A stretch of 64,000 nt of DNA from Artemia franciscana (GCF_032884065.1 NC_088883.1:33773354-33837353), one strand, 5' to 3'. Positions 45,801 to 55,707 are shown, numbered from the stretch's first letter. The notes: a model not told the origin generated them from the letters alone. Made by a program: numbers and translations.

Positions 45801-46790
45801 GTGCTGTTATTAATGTTAAAAATAAAGATCACCATCTACTAGTGTCTAGGGTTCAGCTAAAGCAGAAATATTGGAAGGATAACATCCCAGAAATTTATGA
45901 TGTTGGTAGACTCCAGGATGAGAGTTTGAGAGAAACTTTTTAAGAACATTTGAATACTAAACTTGGGAGTTTAAAATTTGACAGTGTGGAAGATGGTTGG
46001 AATAATTTTAGAAAAACAATTTGCAAAGTTGCTGATGGTGTCTTGGGGAAGAATCCTAAATTATGATGATTCAAAGATCCAAACATACATTTCCTAAATT
46101 TAGAAAAAAAAATCCATTGACATGGCTTAAAATTCTACTCAAATAACACGAATTGCATTTTCAGAACTACAACCAGAGAAAAAGAAACTGATAACTGAAA
46201 ATTAACATAAACATTTTTTGTCAAAATTTTAATGGGTAGCCTATAGACCTGTCAAGTAGGCAAATTTCTAAAACTTAGAAATCAGATGAAAGTTAAAATG
46301 GGAGATTGGCAATACTTCTCAGAGTAAGCTTTTGGCCCTGGATTCATTACTGAAAGTTTCATTTTTTCTAACCTAACCTCTTTCCAAGGTAGCAAAAAGT
46401 ATATAACGTCTTTCCAAAGTAGCAAAAAGTAGATAAAGTAGAATTTACCTTTATTTTGTCACAGTAGATTCAATTTACAGGTTAAAACAGGAGAGACTTG
46501 GGCTATAAATTTGCACATTACAGGGGGGAGTCTAACGGGATTGTAGTTATCTTTCAGCCTATTATCTTGCAAATTATGAAGTAGGCCTAAGGATTGCTTT
46601 CTTAACCTACTTACTCAATAGCCCAATTCTAGACCTTAACAAATTCACCCAGCCTTATAAAGCACAAGCCTAACCTAGATTTGAGATAAATAGGCTATAG
46701 GCTAGAATCTAGGCTGGTCATTCCTACCTCTGTAGCCCAATTTTCAATCAAACTTACCTGTTTCTGGACATCAGCATCTGTAAGTGCCAT
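27680..46790 (-). CDS. ATP6V1E1: V-type proton ATPase subunit E, complete five-exon gene
   Basis: Exons 46790-46758, 42508-42333, 36535-36367, 31239-31088 and 27830-27680 join in phase (33+176+169+152+151 = 681 nt) to give 226 residues, the length of human ATP6V1E1. Subunit E pairs with subunit G to form the peripheral stalks of the V1 sector, holding the catalytic head still while protons are pumped into organelles. Seen: N-terminal [20 protein letters not shown] and a charged coiled-coil (residues ~12-100, [20 protein letters not shown]); the conserved [35 protein letters not shown] at the start of the globular domain; and the C terminus [17 protein letters not shown] with a final NPNRRFLD. 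All introns are GT-AG, 3.3-5.8 kb. No defects are seen. Introns 1 and 2 carry tandem arrays built from the acceptor sites of exons 2 and 3. The gene is convergent with the glutamate carrier gene. The animal gene symbol is assigned by homology. Confidence 0.97.
28622..28712. repeat. Inverted repeat with ~25-bp arms
   Basis: AAAATAACCGAGAAAACGAGG at 28622 pairs with CCTCGTTTTCTCGATTATTTT ending at 28712, with one mismatch. The spacer is about 45 nt. Confidence 0.7.
30596..30915 (+). mobile_element. LINE ORF2 C-terminal fragment
   Basis: The frame reads [46 protein letters not shown] and [12 protein letters not shown] to a stop. The [11 protein letters not shown].. stretch near the C terminus is a familiar hallmark of LINE reverse transcriptase polyproteins. 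Nothing upstream is preserved, so this is a 5'-truncated insertion. Confidence 0.75.
31088..31239 (-). CDS. ATP6V1E1: V-ATPase E exon 4 (globular domain)
   Basis: The acceptor is TTATTTCCAG and the donor is AC|GTAAGG. It encodes [20 protein letters not shown] through [10 protein letters not shown], corresponding to human LLEPRMIVRCRKQD and onward. Starts in phase 0 and ends in phase 2. Confidence 0.96.
32550..32935. other. GC-richer unassigned segment, probably transposon-derived
   Basis: Base composition is clearly richer in G and C than its flanks. Phrases such as GATGGCTGGCAGGTGATGGG and GGTGTTCAATCCCCCATTAC have no second copy in the window. No convincing protein frame. Possibly the 5' part of a LINE. 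Confidence 0.35.
33478..33755 (-). mobile_element. tRNA-derived SINE, copy 3
   Basis: On the - strand: CGTCCTACCCGAGTGGTTAG (A-box region), a decayed B-box, then GGTGTTACTCTGTAAGCTTA, GCCAGAGTCGACC, ATCTGGGGCAAAC and TTGCACTCCCGCTCGAAGG. It is the most diverged of the three copies. Confidence 0.8.
34060..35240 (+). repeat. Degenerate ~200-300-bp repeats
   Basis: Phrases of the form CAAGTCAAAATTTGGGGTCC, GTTTCAACTTGATC(C)CC and GATATT-GGG(G)GT recur near 34260, 34440, 34680, 34970 and 35160, each with a C-rich tract. Heavily diverged. Confidence 0.5.
34735..34950 (+). mobile_element. Possible LINE C-terminal remnant
   Basis: The frame reads [20 protein letters not shown]...NGRH, then stops and partial phrases ([16 protein letters not shown]). 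The W...VK.D...G spacing resembles LINE tails, and the segment is GC-rich and interrupts the surrounding repeats. Weak evidence. Confidence 0.35.
36367..36535 (-). CDS. ATP6V1E1: V-ATPase E exon 3
   Basis: The acceptor is TTTTTTTTTCAAG and the donor is CAG|GTAAGA. The first base completes the split Ile codon. It encodes [15 protein letters not shown] through SLIVQGLFQ. The Drosophila and human proteins read QSSN- and QMSN- where this one reads QSST-. The acceptor and about 15 nt of the exon match the repeat unit of the adjacent array. Confidence 0.96.
36536..37549 (-). repeat. Splice-acceptor cassette array, part 1 (V-ATPase E intron 2)
   Basis: About 21 tandem units of ~52 bp, with shorter ~36-38-bp variants, abut exon 3. 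On the gene's strand each unit reads CTTACC, TTTCTTTTTCAAG and then TCAATCTTCGACA(A/G)T. That is a branch-like motif, a pyrimidine tract and AG, followed by the first ~15 nt of exon 3. Two unit types alternate (GGTAGGTAGAAACGG and GGTAAGCAGAAACGG on the + strand), giving a 104-bp higher-order period in places. The consensus contains no TAA, TAG or TGA in any - strand frame. Confidence 0.95.
37550..39298 (+). mobile_element. 1.75-kb palindrome-bearing transposable element inserted in the array
   Basis: It interrupts a repeat unit exactly: GATTGACTTGAA stands at the left and AAAAAGAAACGG resumes at the right. The left end carries a palindrome (arms about 37570-37690 and 37720-37845). The phrase GTAAGGAGCGAC near the left end is inverted as GTCGCTCCTTAC near the right end. 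The right end finishes in a perfect hairpin, CAGTTCGT-TACC-ACGAACTG (39277-39296). A second palindrome-like zone with CCTCGCTCTTTA lies at about 38180-38345. There is no protein-coding frame, so it is non-autonomous. Inverted subterminal repeats plus a terminal 3' hairpin resemble Helentron-type elements; that class is inference. A truncated copy lies at 1995-2605. Confidence 0.85.
39299..41390 (-). repeat. Splice-acceptor cassette array, part 2
   Basis: Continues part 1 on the far side of the element with about 42 more units of the same 52-bp and shorter types. Most keep TTTCAAG or TTTCAA(A) followed by TCAATCTTCGACA on the - strand. Units whose + strand reads GATTGATTTG have CAAATCAATC, so the acceptor AG is lost in them. 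Units with GATTGACTTG keep CAAG. The two kinds alternate, so roughly half remain AG-bearing. The array ends near 41390 at GATTGATTGTAAAG. Confidence 0.95.
41391..42332. other. V-ATPase E intron 2, exon-2-proximal part
   Basis: Unique-looking intron sequence between the array and the exon 2 donor. Nothing recognised. Confidence 0.5.
42333..42508 (-). CDS. ATP6V1E1: V-ATPase E exon 2 (coiled-coil)
   Basis: The acceptor is TTTTTTCATAG and the donor is AT|GTAAGC. It encodes 58 residues from [10 protein letters not shown] to AVELQKK, all charged coiled-coil. The first ~37 nt and the acceptor are echoed six times in the intron just upstream (42509-42958). Confidence 0.97.
42509..42958 (-). repeat. 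Exon 2 acceptor cassette array (V-ATPase E intron 1)
   Basis: Six further copies follow the one that includes exon 2, each ~70-75 bp. On the + strand they carry TTGCTCAATAAAGCCCATCA, TTTGCTTAATCTATGAAA and AAATTAAATTT. On the gene's strand each is the acceptor region (TTTCATAG) plus about 37 nt of exon 2 (codons [12 protein letters not shown]). The acceptor AG survives in the first and last of these copies and is mutated in the middle ones. Divergence is greater than in the intron 2 array. Confidence 0.93.
42960..44250. other. V-ATPase E intron 1, middle part
   Basis: Includes a GC-richer block (43380-43700) with a (CA)n-like CACACACACAC and CCTGGGGCAACACCCCAG, probably repeat-derived, and a half-end of the MITE-like type (GGGGCGGATCCAGGGGCAAC) at 44108. 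No other gene. Confidence 0.45.
44255..44890 (+). repeat. ~460-bp diverged tandem duplication
   Basis: TAAACTGGACATGACTCTGA, AGTTTTGCTAAATCTTTA and TAAATACAGC-type phrases at 44263-44430 recur at 44725-44890 (TAAACTGGAGGTGACTCTGA, GAATTTTGCTAAATTTAATA). Confidence 0.65.
45076..45520 (+). repeat. Two tandem copies of a ~215-bp unit
   Basis: AAGTGCAAATTAAGGTAATT, AACCAACCACTAATGAGAAG, TGAGGACAAACAAATAAT and ATGAATGTTCTATTCAAATA occur in order twice. A third partial start lies at 45505. Confidence 0.9.
45825..46065 (+). mobile_element. LINE endonuclease-linker remnant
   Basis: The frame reads [39 protein letters not shown], one stop, then [20 protein letters not shown] and [19 protein letters not shown]. 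The DHHL motif ends the endonuclease domain of many LINEs, and the rest matches the typical endonuclease-RT linker. Confidence 0.75.
46496..46620 (+). mobile_element. Half copy of fold-back family F
   Basis: GGGCTATAAATTTGCACATTACAGGGGGG...TTGTAGTTAT...TTGCAAATTATGAAG matches the right arms of the elements at 50688, 51280 and 53985. Confidence 0.6.
46758..46790 (-). CDS. ATP6V1E1: V-ATPase E exon 1 (start codon)
   Basis: Encodes [11 protein letters not shown] and ends in phase 0 at CAG|GTAAGT. The human protein starts MALSDADVQKQ, which fixes the start codon. Confidence 0.97.
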
Positions 46791-47254
46791 GACTTTTCTT
46801 TTAAATATCAAATAACCTGGAAGCTAATACTTTCTTCAATTTAGAATTAAATCTAAGCCTAGTCTTGTGATTAGGATTTTTTAATCACGTGATAATGTCA
46901 AAACCATGGAAATAGATAGCACTTAACGTTTAAATAATGTCAAGTTCATCGACTTTTATTAGAAGAAAAAGAAGAAAACGATTGACAGGAATTAGCCTAA
47001 TAGATTTGCTTAGTTGAAGCAAAGAGATTATCAGAATTCGTAGTCATTTTGAAAGGTGAGGCTACTAAATTATAATTGATTGAATACTTTTTTGAAGCTC
47101 AGACTCTAAAGTAATAGTAGTGGTTGATTTTTTCACGGTGGGATCTAATAATGGAACCAGGTAGAGATTTGGCAAATAGGCTAGGTTATATTTTTCTCCA
47201 TTATTCTGCTTGGTAGAAGGTGAAAATATTGTTTCAGTTTGGTACTTCTCTTCA
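46791..47254. other. Upstream region of V-ATPase E
   Basis: Expected to hold the promoter and 5' UTR of the - strand gene. No TATA box or other element can be fixed with confidence. Confidence 0.4.
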
Positions 47255-47905
47255 CCAAAAGGAAAAAACGGTAAAATTCTTGTTTAGTGACTTTTGGCTC
47301 TCTTGGAAAGGGGTTAGGTTAGGAAAATGAAATTTTCAGGGATGTGTGTAAAGGCTAAAGTATGTGCCGGGAAGGTATTTTGAAGTACCTACCTTCACTC
47401 CCTCTCCCTCTGGAGGGTCCTGACCTTTGATGACCTTCAAGAACATGTGTGTTATAAAAGTGAAACCTTGCAAAATAGATCTTCTGTTCAACTTAAGTAC
47501 AACAAAATTGTTTTCAACTTTACAAATTTGCTTTATTCCAATTTATAAGGTTTTAGAGATATGCAAATACATTTCCTAAATTTTGAAATAAACATTAATG
47601 TGGCTCAGAATTGTACTCAAATAGCAAGAATTGCATTTTGAGAACATAAGGCAAAGAAAAGCACTGGTAACCATAGATTAAGGTAAAATAATGTTCTGTC
47701 AAAATTTTAATAGCTATAGACCTGTCAAGTAGTCAAATTTCAGGGCCCTGTAGGGGGAGAAGGAGTGGAGGTGGATACTTTAAAATACCTTCCCAAGATA
47801 TAATTTAGCCTTTAGACCTATCCCTGAAAGTTTCATTTTCCTAACCTTGCCCCTTTCCAGGATAGCCAAAAGTCACTAAACTAGAATTTTACTGGAAAAA
47901 ACTAT
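47255..47905. mobile_element. ~650-bp fold-back element
   Basis: TTTAGTGACTTTTGGCT...GGAAAGGGGTTAGGTTAGGAAAATGAAATTTTCAGGGAT at 47280-47345 is inverted as ATCCCTGAAAGTTTCATTTT...AGCCAAAAGTCACTAAA at 47820-47882. Diverged arm-like pieces also lie at 46345-46450 and 57890-57950. Confidence 0.7.
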
Positions 47906-48149
47906 GATGTAGTTTAGAGGAGGCTCATCACCACCTTATCAGGGGCATATTTGCTATGGGAAAAGGAGGGCAACTGCCCTTCTCAGACCTTGTTCTGTTC
48001 CTCCCAAACCAAAGTTTAGCCCCAGCTGAAATTCAGTTTCTTCTAAAATCTTGTCAAAACTGAAATAATCTTGCATAATTTAAGTATCAACAGCAGTTTT
48101 CTTTAATATTTGTTTACCTTTATAGTACTATAAAATACATTTATAGTAC

Positions 48150-50285
48150 TTTTATTATTATTTATTTAGCCTATTTATTTATTAATATATCAAATGGTAA
48201 GCAATAATGCTTGTCACTATAACCACAAAAAAAAAAATAAGCTAATTAGCAACACTTATAAATGTTAGAAGAAGAATGAAAAATAAAGGAGTTCATACCC
48301 AAAACTCATAACCAAAATATCAACTTATAACTAATAACTAAATGTCAAATATCATATGACTTTAATAGGCAGACTATCCCAATGTGAAAGAGCCCTACTA
48401 GAAAATGAGCATTGCCTTAGGCTATTTTCTTATTTGATTTTGAAGGGTACAGTTTGTAACGTTGTTGGTAGGCTATGTGATAATGACTGTGTTTGAAAAA
48501 TGAATCAAAATCTAGGTTGTCTATACCTTTAATAATATAAAACACATTGATAAGGTCACCATAATGCTGTCTGAAATATAATGACAGAATACCAAGCCTA
48601 GAAAGTGTCTCTTTGTAGAGAAGATGTTGAAGGTAAGGAAACATCCTTGACTCACTCCTTTGTACCTTTTCTATGCAAAGCTCATCCATTACATTTAGAG
48701 GAAAACAGACAGAAGTAGGTGAACAAGAGACTTGTAAAAAAAAAGGAAATTTTGACAATTGAATTTTCTGAAACTTCTCTTCAAAGACAGATGGTAGTTT
48801 GCATTTCTTACAATTGCTGAAACATGCTTATCAAATTTTAGTTGGGTATTGAAATAGATACCAAGGTCTTGCACCATTTCTTTAGAAGGGACATTTGTAC
48901 CAGACAAAAGATACATGTAGTTGGGAGGTATCCTACAACTAAAATGTAAAACAACACACTTGGACATATTTATAAACATAGAATTGGATTCACACCATTG
49001 AGTCAGGGAGTCAAGGTCCTCTAATATAAGTTGTAAATCTGTTAGATCTTTTATAGGTAAGCAGACTTGCATGTCATCAGCAAAAAAACTTTAAAAATGC
49101 ATGATGGATAGAAGGGGGGAAGTCATTAACAAAGAAACAGAATAAAACAGGTTCTGAGCAATTGCCCTAGGGTACCCTACTTATTACTTCAATTGGAGGA
49201 GATATCATGTCCCTGACAGCTGCCTGTTGAGTATACTCCTTTAGATAATAAGCTATGAATGAAACTGTTCTTGGTCTAGGGTTGTACATAGCACATTTAC
49301 AAAGAAGTAAGGGTATTGATATACCTTATTGAAAGCCTTTGAAAAGTTAATATTAACACAATCAAATAGTATACCTAGGTCTGCAAAGCCCTGAAAGTCA
49401 ACAATTACCTCAAGAAATTGGGTATTATAAGATCATTGTTTTTTTTAAATCATGTTGAGCAGGACTCCAAAGACTATTGTCAGCAAAGTACTTCTGAGTT
49501 GCTCTACAATCAATTTTTCCATCACTTGAGAAAAAATAGATTTGATTAAAATTGGCAGATAATTTGTAAAATCTGATATGGAACCCTTTTTATGAAGGAA
49601 TTTTACTAATGCTTTCACCCAGCCAGAGGGACATGACCCACAAGCAAGAGATAAATTAAATATGAAAGTAGCCTAAGTGGCTCTACAATTTCTGCAGCTA
49701 CTTTTTGGATCATATCATTTGCAAATCTATTTACATCTGGTGATTTTGATGTGTCTAATTTATCAAGAATCTCAAACACTTCAATTACTTAGAAATCTGA
49801 AACATTAAAGGGTAAAGTAGTTTCAGGCAATGTTGTTGGTATTTCAAAACATGAGGATATTGGTTTTGGCTTAAGGAAAACAGAAGCAAAAGTCTTATTA
49901 AAAATGTGGGCCTTTTTAAAATCATTATCCATTGTTAATTGTGTAGTTGGATGTGTGAATGTTGATATAGAGGGTGCCAGGTTTGGTTTATTTCTATTTA
50001 TATACTTCCAAAGCATTTTTGTTGGTGTAATACTAGATTGAATAATATGCATCTCAAGTTCTTTACAATTGGCTCTAAGAAGCTTAGTAATCCTATTTCT
50101 TGCTCTTGTGTACACAGACCATTTATCATTATTTTGATGTTGGCTTTGGGAGTTTATTTTTGGTGTTACATGATTCAATATAAGACTGCCAAAGATAGCT
50201 TTTTTCACAAATTGCTTTGAGTATTTGATGTGTAGGCATAGGCTTTCTTCTGTGGTCAGAACAGTACTCTATGAACAGTAATATG
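48150..50285 (-). mobile_element. Decayed LINE with RT domain (Jockey/CR1-like)
   Basis: On the - strand, in order: RRKPMPTHQILKAICEKSYL...SVYTRARNRITKLLRANCK (linker, ~50270-49790); a frame-broken RT core; the catalytic motif FADD at 49084-49073, followed by MQVCLPIKDLTDLQLILEDL; then SNSMFINMSKCVVLHFS and DLGIYFNTQLKFDKHV; and a C-terminal stretch with RLGILSLYFRQHYGDLINVF (~48570). The spacing is that of a LINE ORF2. Several stops and frameshifts show that it is inactive. An ATAAATAAATA-rich 3' end lies near 48160. Confidence 0.85.
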
Positions 50286-50687
50286 TATTACATGTTATCA
50301 AATGGCACATTTTTTGGTTTTTACTGTCATCTTTAATTGATATGTGAAAATTGGCTCTAACTCCCCCCCCCCCTCTGTAGGATTTTGACAAAATTATGCC
50401 ACTGCACCATATCATGCTGGGCAGGCAACTTAAAGTAATAGTCCTAGTTTAGGGCAAGGGTGCCCACTGAAAATTAGTAGGGGGGCAGGCACCAGAGTAG
50501 TAGTAAGCATGGTTAGGGGGATGGGAAAGGATAGCCTAATTTTTCTTAGGAATAAAGATATAAATGCACAATTGAGGCTATAGAGAAGGAAACATGTTAA
50601 GAAAATTATTCTTAGGCTACTTCATAATAGGTCCTCTACAAAATAATGCAGTTAACACATTTTTAGTGTCTCTTCCACTATAATATA
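50286..50687. other. Short intergenic stretch, nothing recognised
   Basis: A C-run near 50364 and G-rich phrases. No gene. Confidence 0.4.
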
Positions 50688-51010
50688 CCCCAATTACCCC
50701 CCTCCCCACTGCTCCTAGTGTGGAAATATATAGCCCAAATTAGCATATATATTTTGTATGTGTTTTTCCATTTCTTGATTTTATCAGTATTAATTCAATT
50801 TATGGGCATTAAGTTGAAACTAGAGTGACACATGAGAAATATGTAATTTGGGCTCTATGTTTTCACTTAGGGTGGGAGGTTGAATTACAGGAAAATTGCC
50901 CTCAAAATGTGTCAGCTACAAATTTTACTGTATATTATGAAGAAATAAGAAGGGAAAAAATTATTTTCTTAATATGTTCCCTTCTCAATACCCACAAATG
51001 TGCATTAATA
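50688..51010. mobile_element. Fold-back family F element
   Basis: Left arm: CCCCCTCCCCACT...GGAAATATATAGCCCAAATTA. Right arm: TAATTTGGGCTCTATG...TTAGGGTGGGAGG. It is followed by the family's tail phrase, GCTACAAATTTTACTGTATA. Confidence 0.65.
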
Positions 51011-51279
51011 CTAAATAAGTTTCTTTTTAAATATATTTAGAAAAATTCTCAAATAAAAGCAGGCTAACAGAGTAGGCTACAGTAGCATTGCTAATTTTAC
51101 ATGCAAAAAGAAAAAAAAAAACTTGGCAAAATTTTAAATGGCAAGGATTCCTGGCAAAGGGACCAACTCGTTGAATTTATGGAACTTATCTGGTTATAGC
51201 AGCAATACTTCAAGAAATGAAGTTAGGTTAATCCTAATGAAAAATACCAAAAGATAATGAAAATTAGAAACACTTTAGA

Positions 51280-51490
51280 AACCAATTAGGGTTATATATT
51301 TGCCCATTAAGGGAGGGGGTAAAGCATTGTTGATCTGCATGCATACTGTGTTAGTTGTAATTATTTTGCATATTATGAAGTTGGAATTGTTTTCTAACTT
51401 CATGCTGTCAAATACTTTATCTCCCCTGCCCCTTATGTACAAATATATAGCCAAATAAGTCTGATAATAAAATAAGATTCAAGCCAACAT
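51280..51490. mobile_element. Fold-back family F element, inside-out arrangement
   Basis: Right-arm sequence (GGGTTATATATTTGCCCATT, AAGGGAGGGGG) is followed by the tail TAATTATTTTGCATATTATG, then a left-arm-like CCCCTGCCCCTTATGTACAAATATATAGCC. Confidence 0.6.
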
Positions 51491-52019
51491 TATGGAAAGA
51501 TTTTTGTGTCACAAGATTAATACAGTAAAAGACTTATCTCTATGCAACATCCTAAGCCTTAAAATAAGCTACAGAACGAGTTGAGATAGGAACTTAAAAA
51601 CACCTTCAAGGGGTATTTTAGGCTCTGATGTTATACCTAGAAGCTTCATTTACCTGTCCTAGATCAACAGCTTTCTAAGATCTCAAATACCCCTAAAGTA
51701 AGGTTTTGCAAAAATCTTCACATTTCTAATGGCCTATACTAAACATTCACCCTCCCTACATAGATACTATGTTTTTATTTTAAAATAAATATATAAAATA
51801 TAACTTTTCAAAACAGTACAATGCTCCTCTTGAACTGAGATGCCTTATTTCTTCAGAAATAAAAAAAAAAAGAAAACGAAATTTAAGCTTACATTCCAGC
51901 TTTCAAATTGACTTATCCCCCAAAAAGATGGAAACATTCCCCCAAAAAGCAAGCAATCTTTTTGAAAACGCCAGTCTTAGATTTGTTAAAGAAATCAGTC
52001 ACTTTCAAAAATGTCAGCT
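51491..52019. other. Intergenic sequence, nothing recognised
   Basis: No gene. A short phrase near 51600-51700 resembles the arm of the 47255 element. Confidence 0.4.
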
Positions 52020-53150
52020 TAGTTTTTGTAAAGGTTGCTGAATAAACACAAACCTCATTGAATCTTATGACTTGGTGGCTTTCCAGTGGATGTTATATTG
52101 TTCAATGAAGTAAAGACTTTGATAAAATACAGTATCAACTTCTTCTCCTGAAACTGAAGGCATACAGAGTGAAAGATGATACAGTTGCCTTTCTTACTGG
52201 AAGAACTCAGAGGGCAGTAATTTATGATGCCACTGATAAAATTGTATTTGGACAAAATTCCTGTTATTAGGAGAGTCCCACAGGGCACAATCCTGGGGCT
52301 CATATTATTCAGCATGTATATTAATGTCTGTACAATTCACCTGAAAAACCTATTAACACTATATGCTTGTGCTAAGTGGGATTTGCAGTTCAATGCATGA
52401 AAATGCAAAGTCCCGCATCTTAAACATGATGACCCTAGACAACCTTACCATATTGGAGATGGCCTACTTGAGGCTGTAAGTGAGAAGAAAGACCTGGGGG
52501 GCTATTGTCAAGGACGAATTCAAGTTCCACAGCCACACAAAAGCTCAGGTTGCTAAAGCAAAATGAGCCCTAGGGCTCATAAAATGAACATTTACCACCA
52601 GGAAGCTATTTATGGTCAAGAAGCTGTACAAAGCTACAGTACATTCACATCTGGAAATTGGAATGACCCTGGCATCTCTCCTGTATAAAATGGATGTTAA
52701 AGCACTTGAGACTGTCCAAAGACAAGCAGCCAAGCTCATACCAGCTTTGCAAGACAAGGAGTGCCTTGTGTCTCTCAAACTCCACACCCTAGTTATCAAA
52801 GGAAGATAGGAGACACAATTACTGCTCAAAAACAACCTTGCCAGTCAAGTTTTCTGCTCATCCCTTGCAATGACAAGTATGACAAGAGGTCACTCAAAGA
52901 AGCTGCAAGCCCCCTGTTGCCATCAACATGAGGGCCAGTACTTCTTGTCTGTATGTGCTGTCCCTCTCTGGAACAGCCTCTCTAAAGCCACCATCCAGTT
53001 CAAAGCCATAGGTACATTCAAGAAAGAATATTCATGACTGGGCCAATGCAAAGTGCAGCCTAACCTGGGATATTAAATCTTTGTCATATCTCATCACCAG
53101 CAAGGTGTTCTACAAGAAGCTCATCACCACCTTATCTTGCTGAACATTTA
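52020..53150 (+). mobile_element. Decayed LINE, RT C-terminal half
   Basis: Broken + strand frames retain WDLQFNA-KCKV.HL, PYHIGDGLLEAVSEKKDLG, FKFHSHTKAQVAKAK and KLYKATVHSHLEIG. These are followed by MDVKALETVQRQAAKLIPAL and LVSLKLHTLVIKGR. This is the thumb region and C terminus of a Jockey/CR1-type RT, where the typical motif is LE..QRRA.K.I..L.....RL..L.L..L..RR. Stops and indels are frequent. Confidence 0.85.
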
Positions 53151-53828
53151 ATTCAAAGTAGTTAAATCAGAGAACCCTCAGTAGAGATTTCAAGCTTCCG
53201 TCTACAATAATGTGGAATTTTTTTTACAATTTTTGTTTTCAGAAGAAAGATCACAGATGCACATTTATTTTCCATTTTTTCCATAGGTGATTGTATCAAG
53301 CCAAATGTCCTTGGAAGTTAGGAAAGAGCTCATTTGAACATAAACTAAAAGCTCTAGGTCTTTTTTAAGAGACCAGAAAAATCTAGATTGCTGATTTGCC
53401 TGCAACTCTGTTGAACATTCTCAGTCCTGTGTTAAGCCTAAATCTTGATTGCCCCCACCTGTGATTCCAGCAGACTTACTCAGTAGGCTGAACCCAGATA
53501 GCATAAAAATCTGAGTTCCCTTTTCACCTGCAAGTCTAATGGGCATTGTTGGTCATTAATTTTTAAATCATTTTAGGGTCTCCAATTGCCTTCAAATGCC
53601 TGAGAGAACTGATAGATCATCTGAATTACCATTAATGCATATCTTCCTTCCTTAGTTCTGCCCTAAGATAATAGACCACCATGAAGAAGTGAAAATAAAC
53701 ATTTTTAATATAACTCTAGAAAGATTATGCGTGCTTTAGCTCTCACAGACACTATCTGACTTGGCTTTACCCTAATTAGGCTTTCAAGTCTTTGGTCAAT
53801 TTGACCAAGTTTATTACTTGTGCCACAG
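53151..53828. other. Intergenic sequence, nothing recognised
   Basis: No coding phrase or second-copy repeat was recognised. Confidence 0.4.
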
Positions 53829-54508
53829 GAAAGTATTGTTTTCTGCCATTCTGTGACACCAAACTACAATTTCCTCCCAAAGTAGACCTAGATGCTAATG
53901 ACTAAAAATTTTGATATAGCAGTCAGTTTAAAAATTTAAAAAAAAAGCATGTTTTATACTTTCCAGGTTATAGAGAATACTTCCGCTATACTTCCCCCAG
54001 CCCCCTCCTAATGTGCAAATATATAGCCCAAATTATATATTTCCCCGATATTCTCCCAATGCGGCTCTCTTAATTCAACCTGTGTTCCTGTAAATTGAGT
54101 CACTGTGACGAAACAAGAACCGGAAAATAAGTGACAGGTGACAGAATGCATTTGACTTGTATAATTTGGGCTTCGTTTTTGCACATTAGGGGGGAGGGGT
54201 AAGTACAGCGGGTCCGCATGAAAAACGGGATTAGCTACAATTATTCTGAATATCATGAAGCAAGAATTGTTTTCTAACTTCATGGTCTCCCAAGATTGGC
54301 GTGGTTGCTATAACTAATAAGAACCCGGTCATTAGACAGACTACATCAATTGTATTGTTGAAAGTATTGTTTTCTGCCATTCTGTGACACCAAATTACAA
54401 TTTCCTCCCAAAGTAGACCTAGATGCTAATGACTAAAAATTTTGATATAGCAGTCAGTTTAAAAATTTAAAAAAAAAGCATGTTTTATACTTTCCAGGTT
54501 ATAGAGAA
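53829..54508 (+). repeat. 149-bp direct repeats, nearly identical, 531 bp apart
   Basis: Copies at 53829-53977 and 54360-54508 differ at about one position (ACCAAACTAC against ACCAAATTAC). Between them lies a fold-back family F element. The high identity indicates a recent duplication event. Confidence 0.95.
53985..54300. mobile_element. Fold-back family F element, best-preserved copy
   Basis: Left arm CCCCCTCCTAATGTGCAAAT...ATAGCCCAAATTATA is inverted as TATAATTTGGGCTTCG...TTGCACATTAGGGGGGAGGG at 54157-54200. Next to the arms are CTTCCGCTATACTT on the left and AAGTACAGCGGG on the right, also an inverted pair. Confidence 0.75.
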
Positions 54509-55399
54509 AGTATAGTTTATACTTTAGGTTATATTGTTGATTCACTTTTCCATGAAATTTTGTTTAATGATGTATAAGTGCACATCAGCTATTACAATGG
54601 AGGGGTGGTTGGCCATTGTGTAGCCAGGGGCTACACAATGACCAAATTTCTATGAGCCTTTAGATAAATGTAGAAATGTGTAGGGAGGGAGTAGGAATTA
54701 ATCTCTAATCTCCTTTCATCTAGACTAAGCCTGAATAATTGTACTGTAGGGTAACACCCTTGCTGTTGCACAAAAATGTTGCTGACATTTATTTTAAAGC
54801 TTTGTTTAAGCAAACTGATTTGCTTCCTATTTCATAAAATAATATGCTGGGATTTGTAAGTGTGGATCAGCTACTATGGTGGTTAAGTATTACATTGAGG
54901 TAAATACTTCAAAGAGGGTATTTTAATGCCAAATATCCTAAGTCTAATTAAGCCCCCTGATAAATATTGAATGAGTGTTGAGATGGGGTGGAAACTGATA
55001 TATAATCCCTCTTGATTCCCACAAATATTTTTTATCCACCCCTTTATTATTTGTGTGTGTGTATGGGGGGGGGGGGTAATGGTGTCCCTTCCATTGCAAA
55101 AATATTTATCTATACTGCTTAAAATATTAAATTCACATGCCTACCAGCACAGAGATAGAAAAGGACAGGCAAGCCATCATGAGCCTTGCTAGGAAATTTA
55201 TTGGGGTAGAGGAGGGATGCTAGTAGGAATTTATTTTCAGCAATTTTGATTGGTAAGGTTTGTCTTTTTCCATTTATGCAGACTAAAATATAACGTATAT
55301 GCAAATATGTTTTTAAACATCTGAAAACTGTATTGTAATGATTGTAATGGCTTGGTCAGTGTAGAAAATCAGAATTCACATCTATATGAACGACAGAAC
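54509..55399. other. Intergenic sequence, nothing recognised
   Basis: A G10 run near 55066. No gene. Confidence 0.4.
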
Positions 55400-55659
55400 C
55401 CTTCTTTGTACACACAAATTCTGTAGTAAAAATGTCAAATGATCTTGACAAAACTACTGACCATTACAAATTTTGACAATACAATCAAATTTTGTCCAAG
55501 ATTTGATTGCAATGCAATATTTTAATCTTAAGCAGAAAACTGAAAAATTAGGACAACCAATCAATTTATAATGGCTGATATATACGCTTAAACAGCAAGA
55601 AACTGGTGAGCTTAAAAATCATACCTTGGTTAGGCCTGGGAATGATTTTAAAAATAATC

Positions 55660-55707
<48 letters not shown>

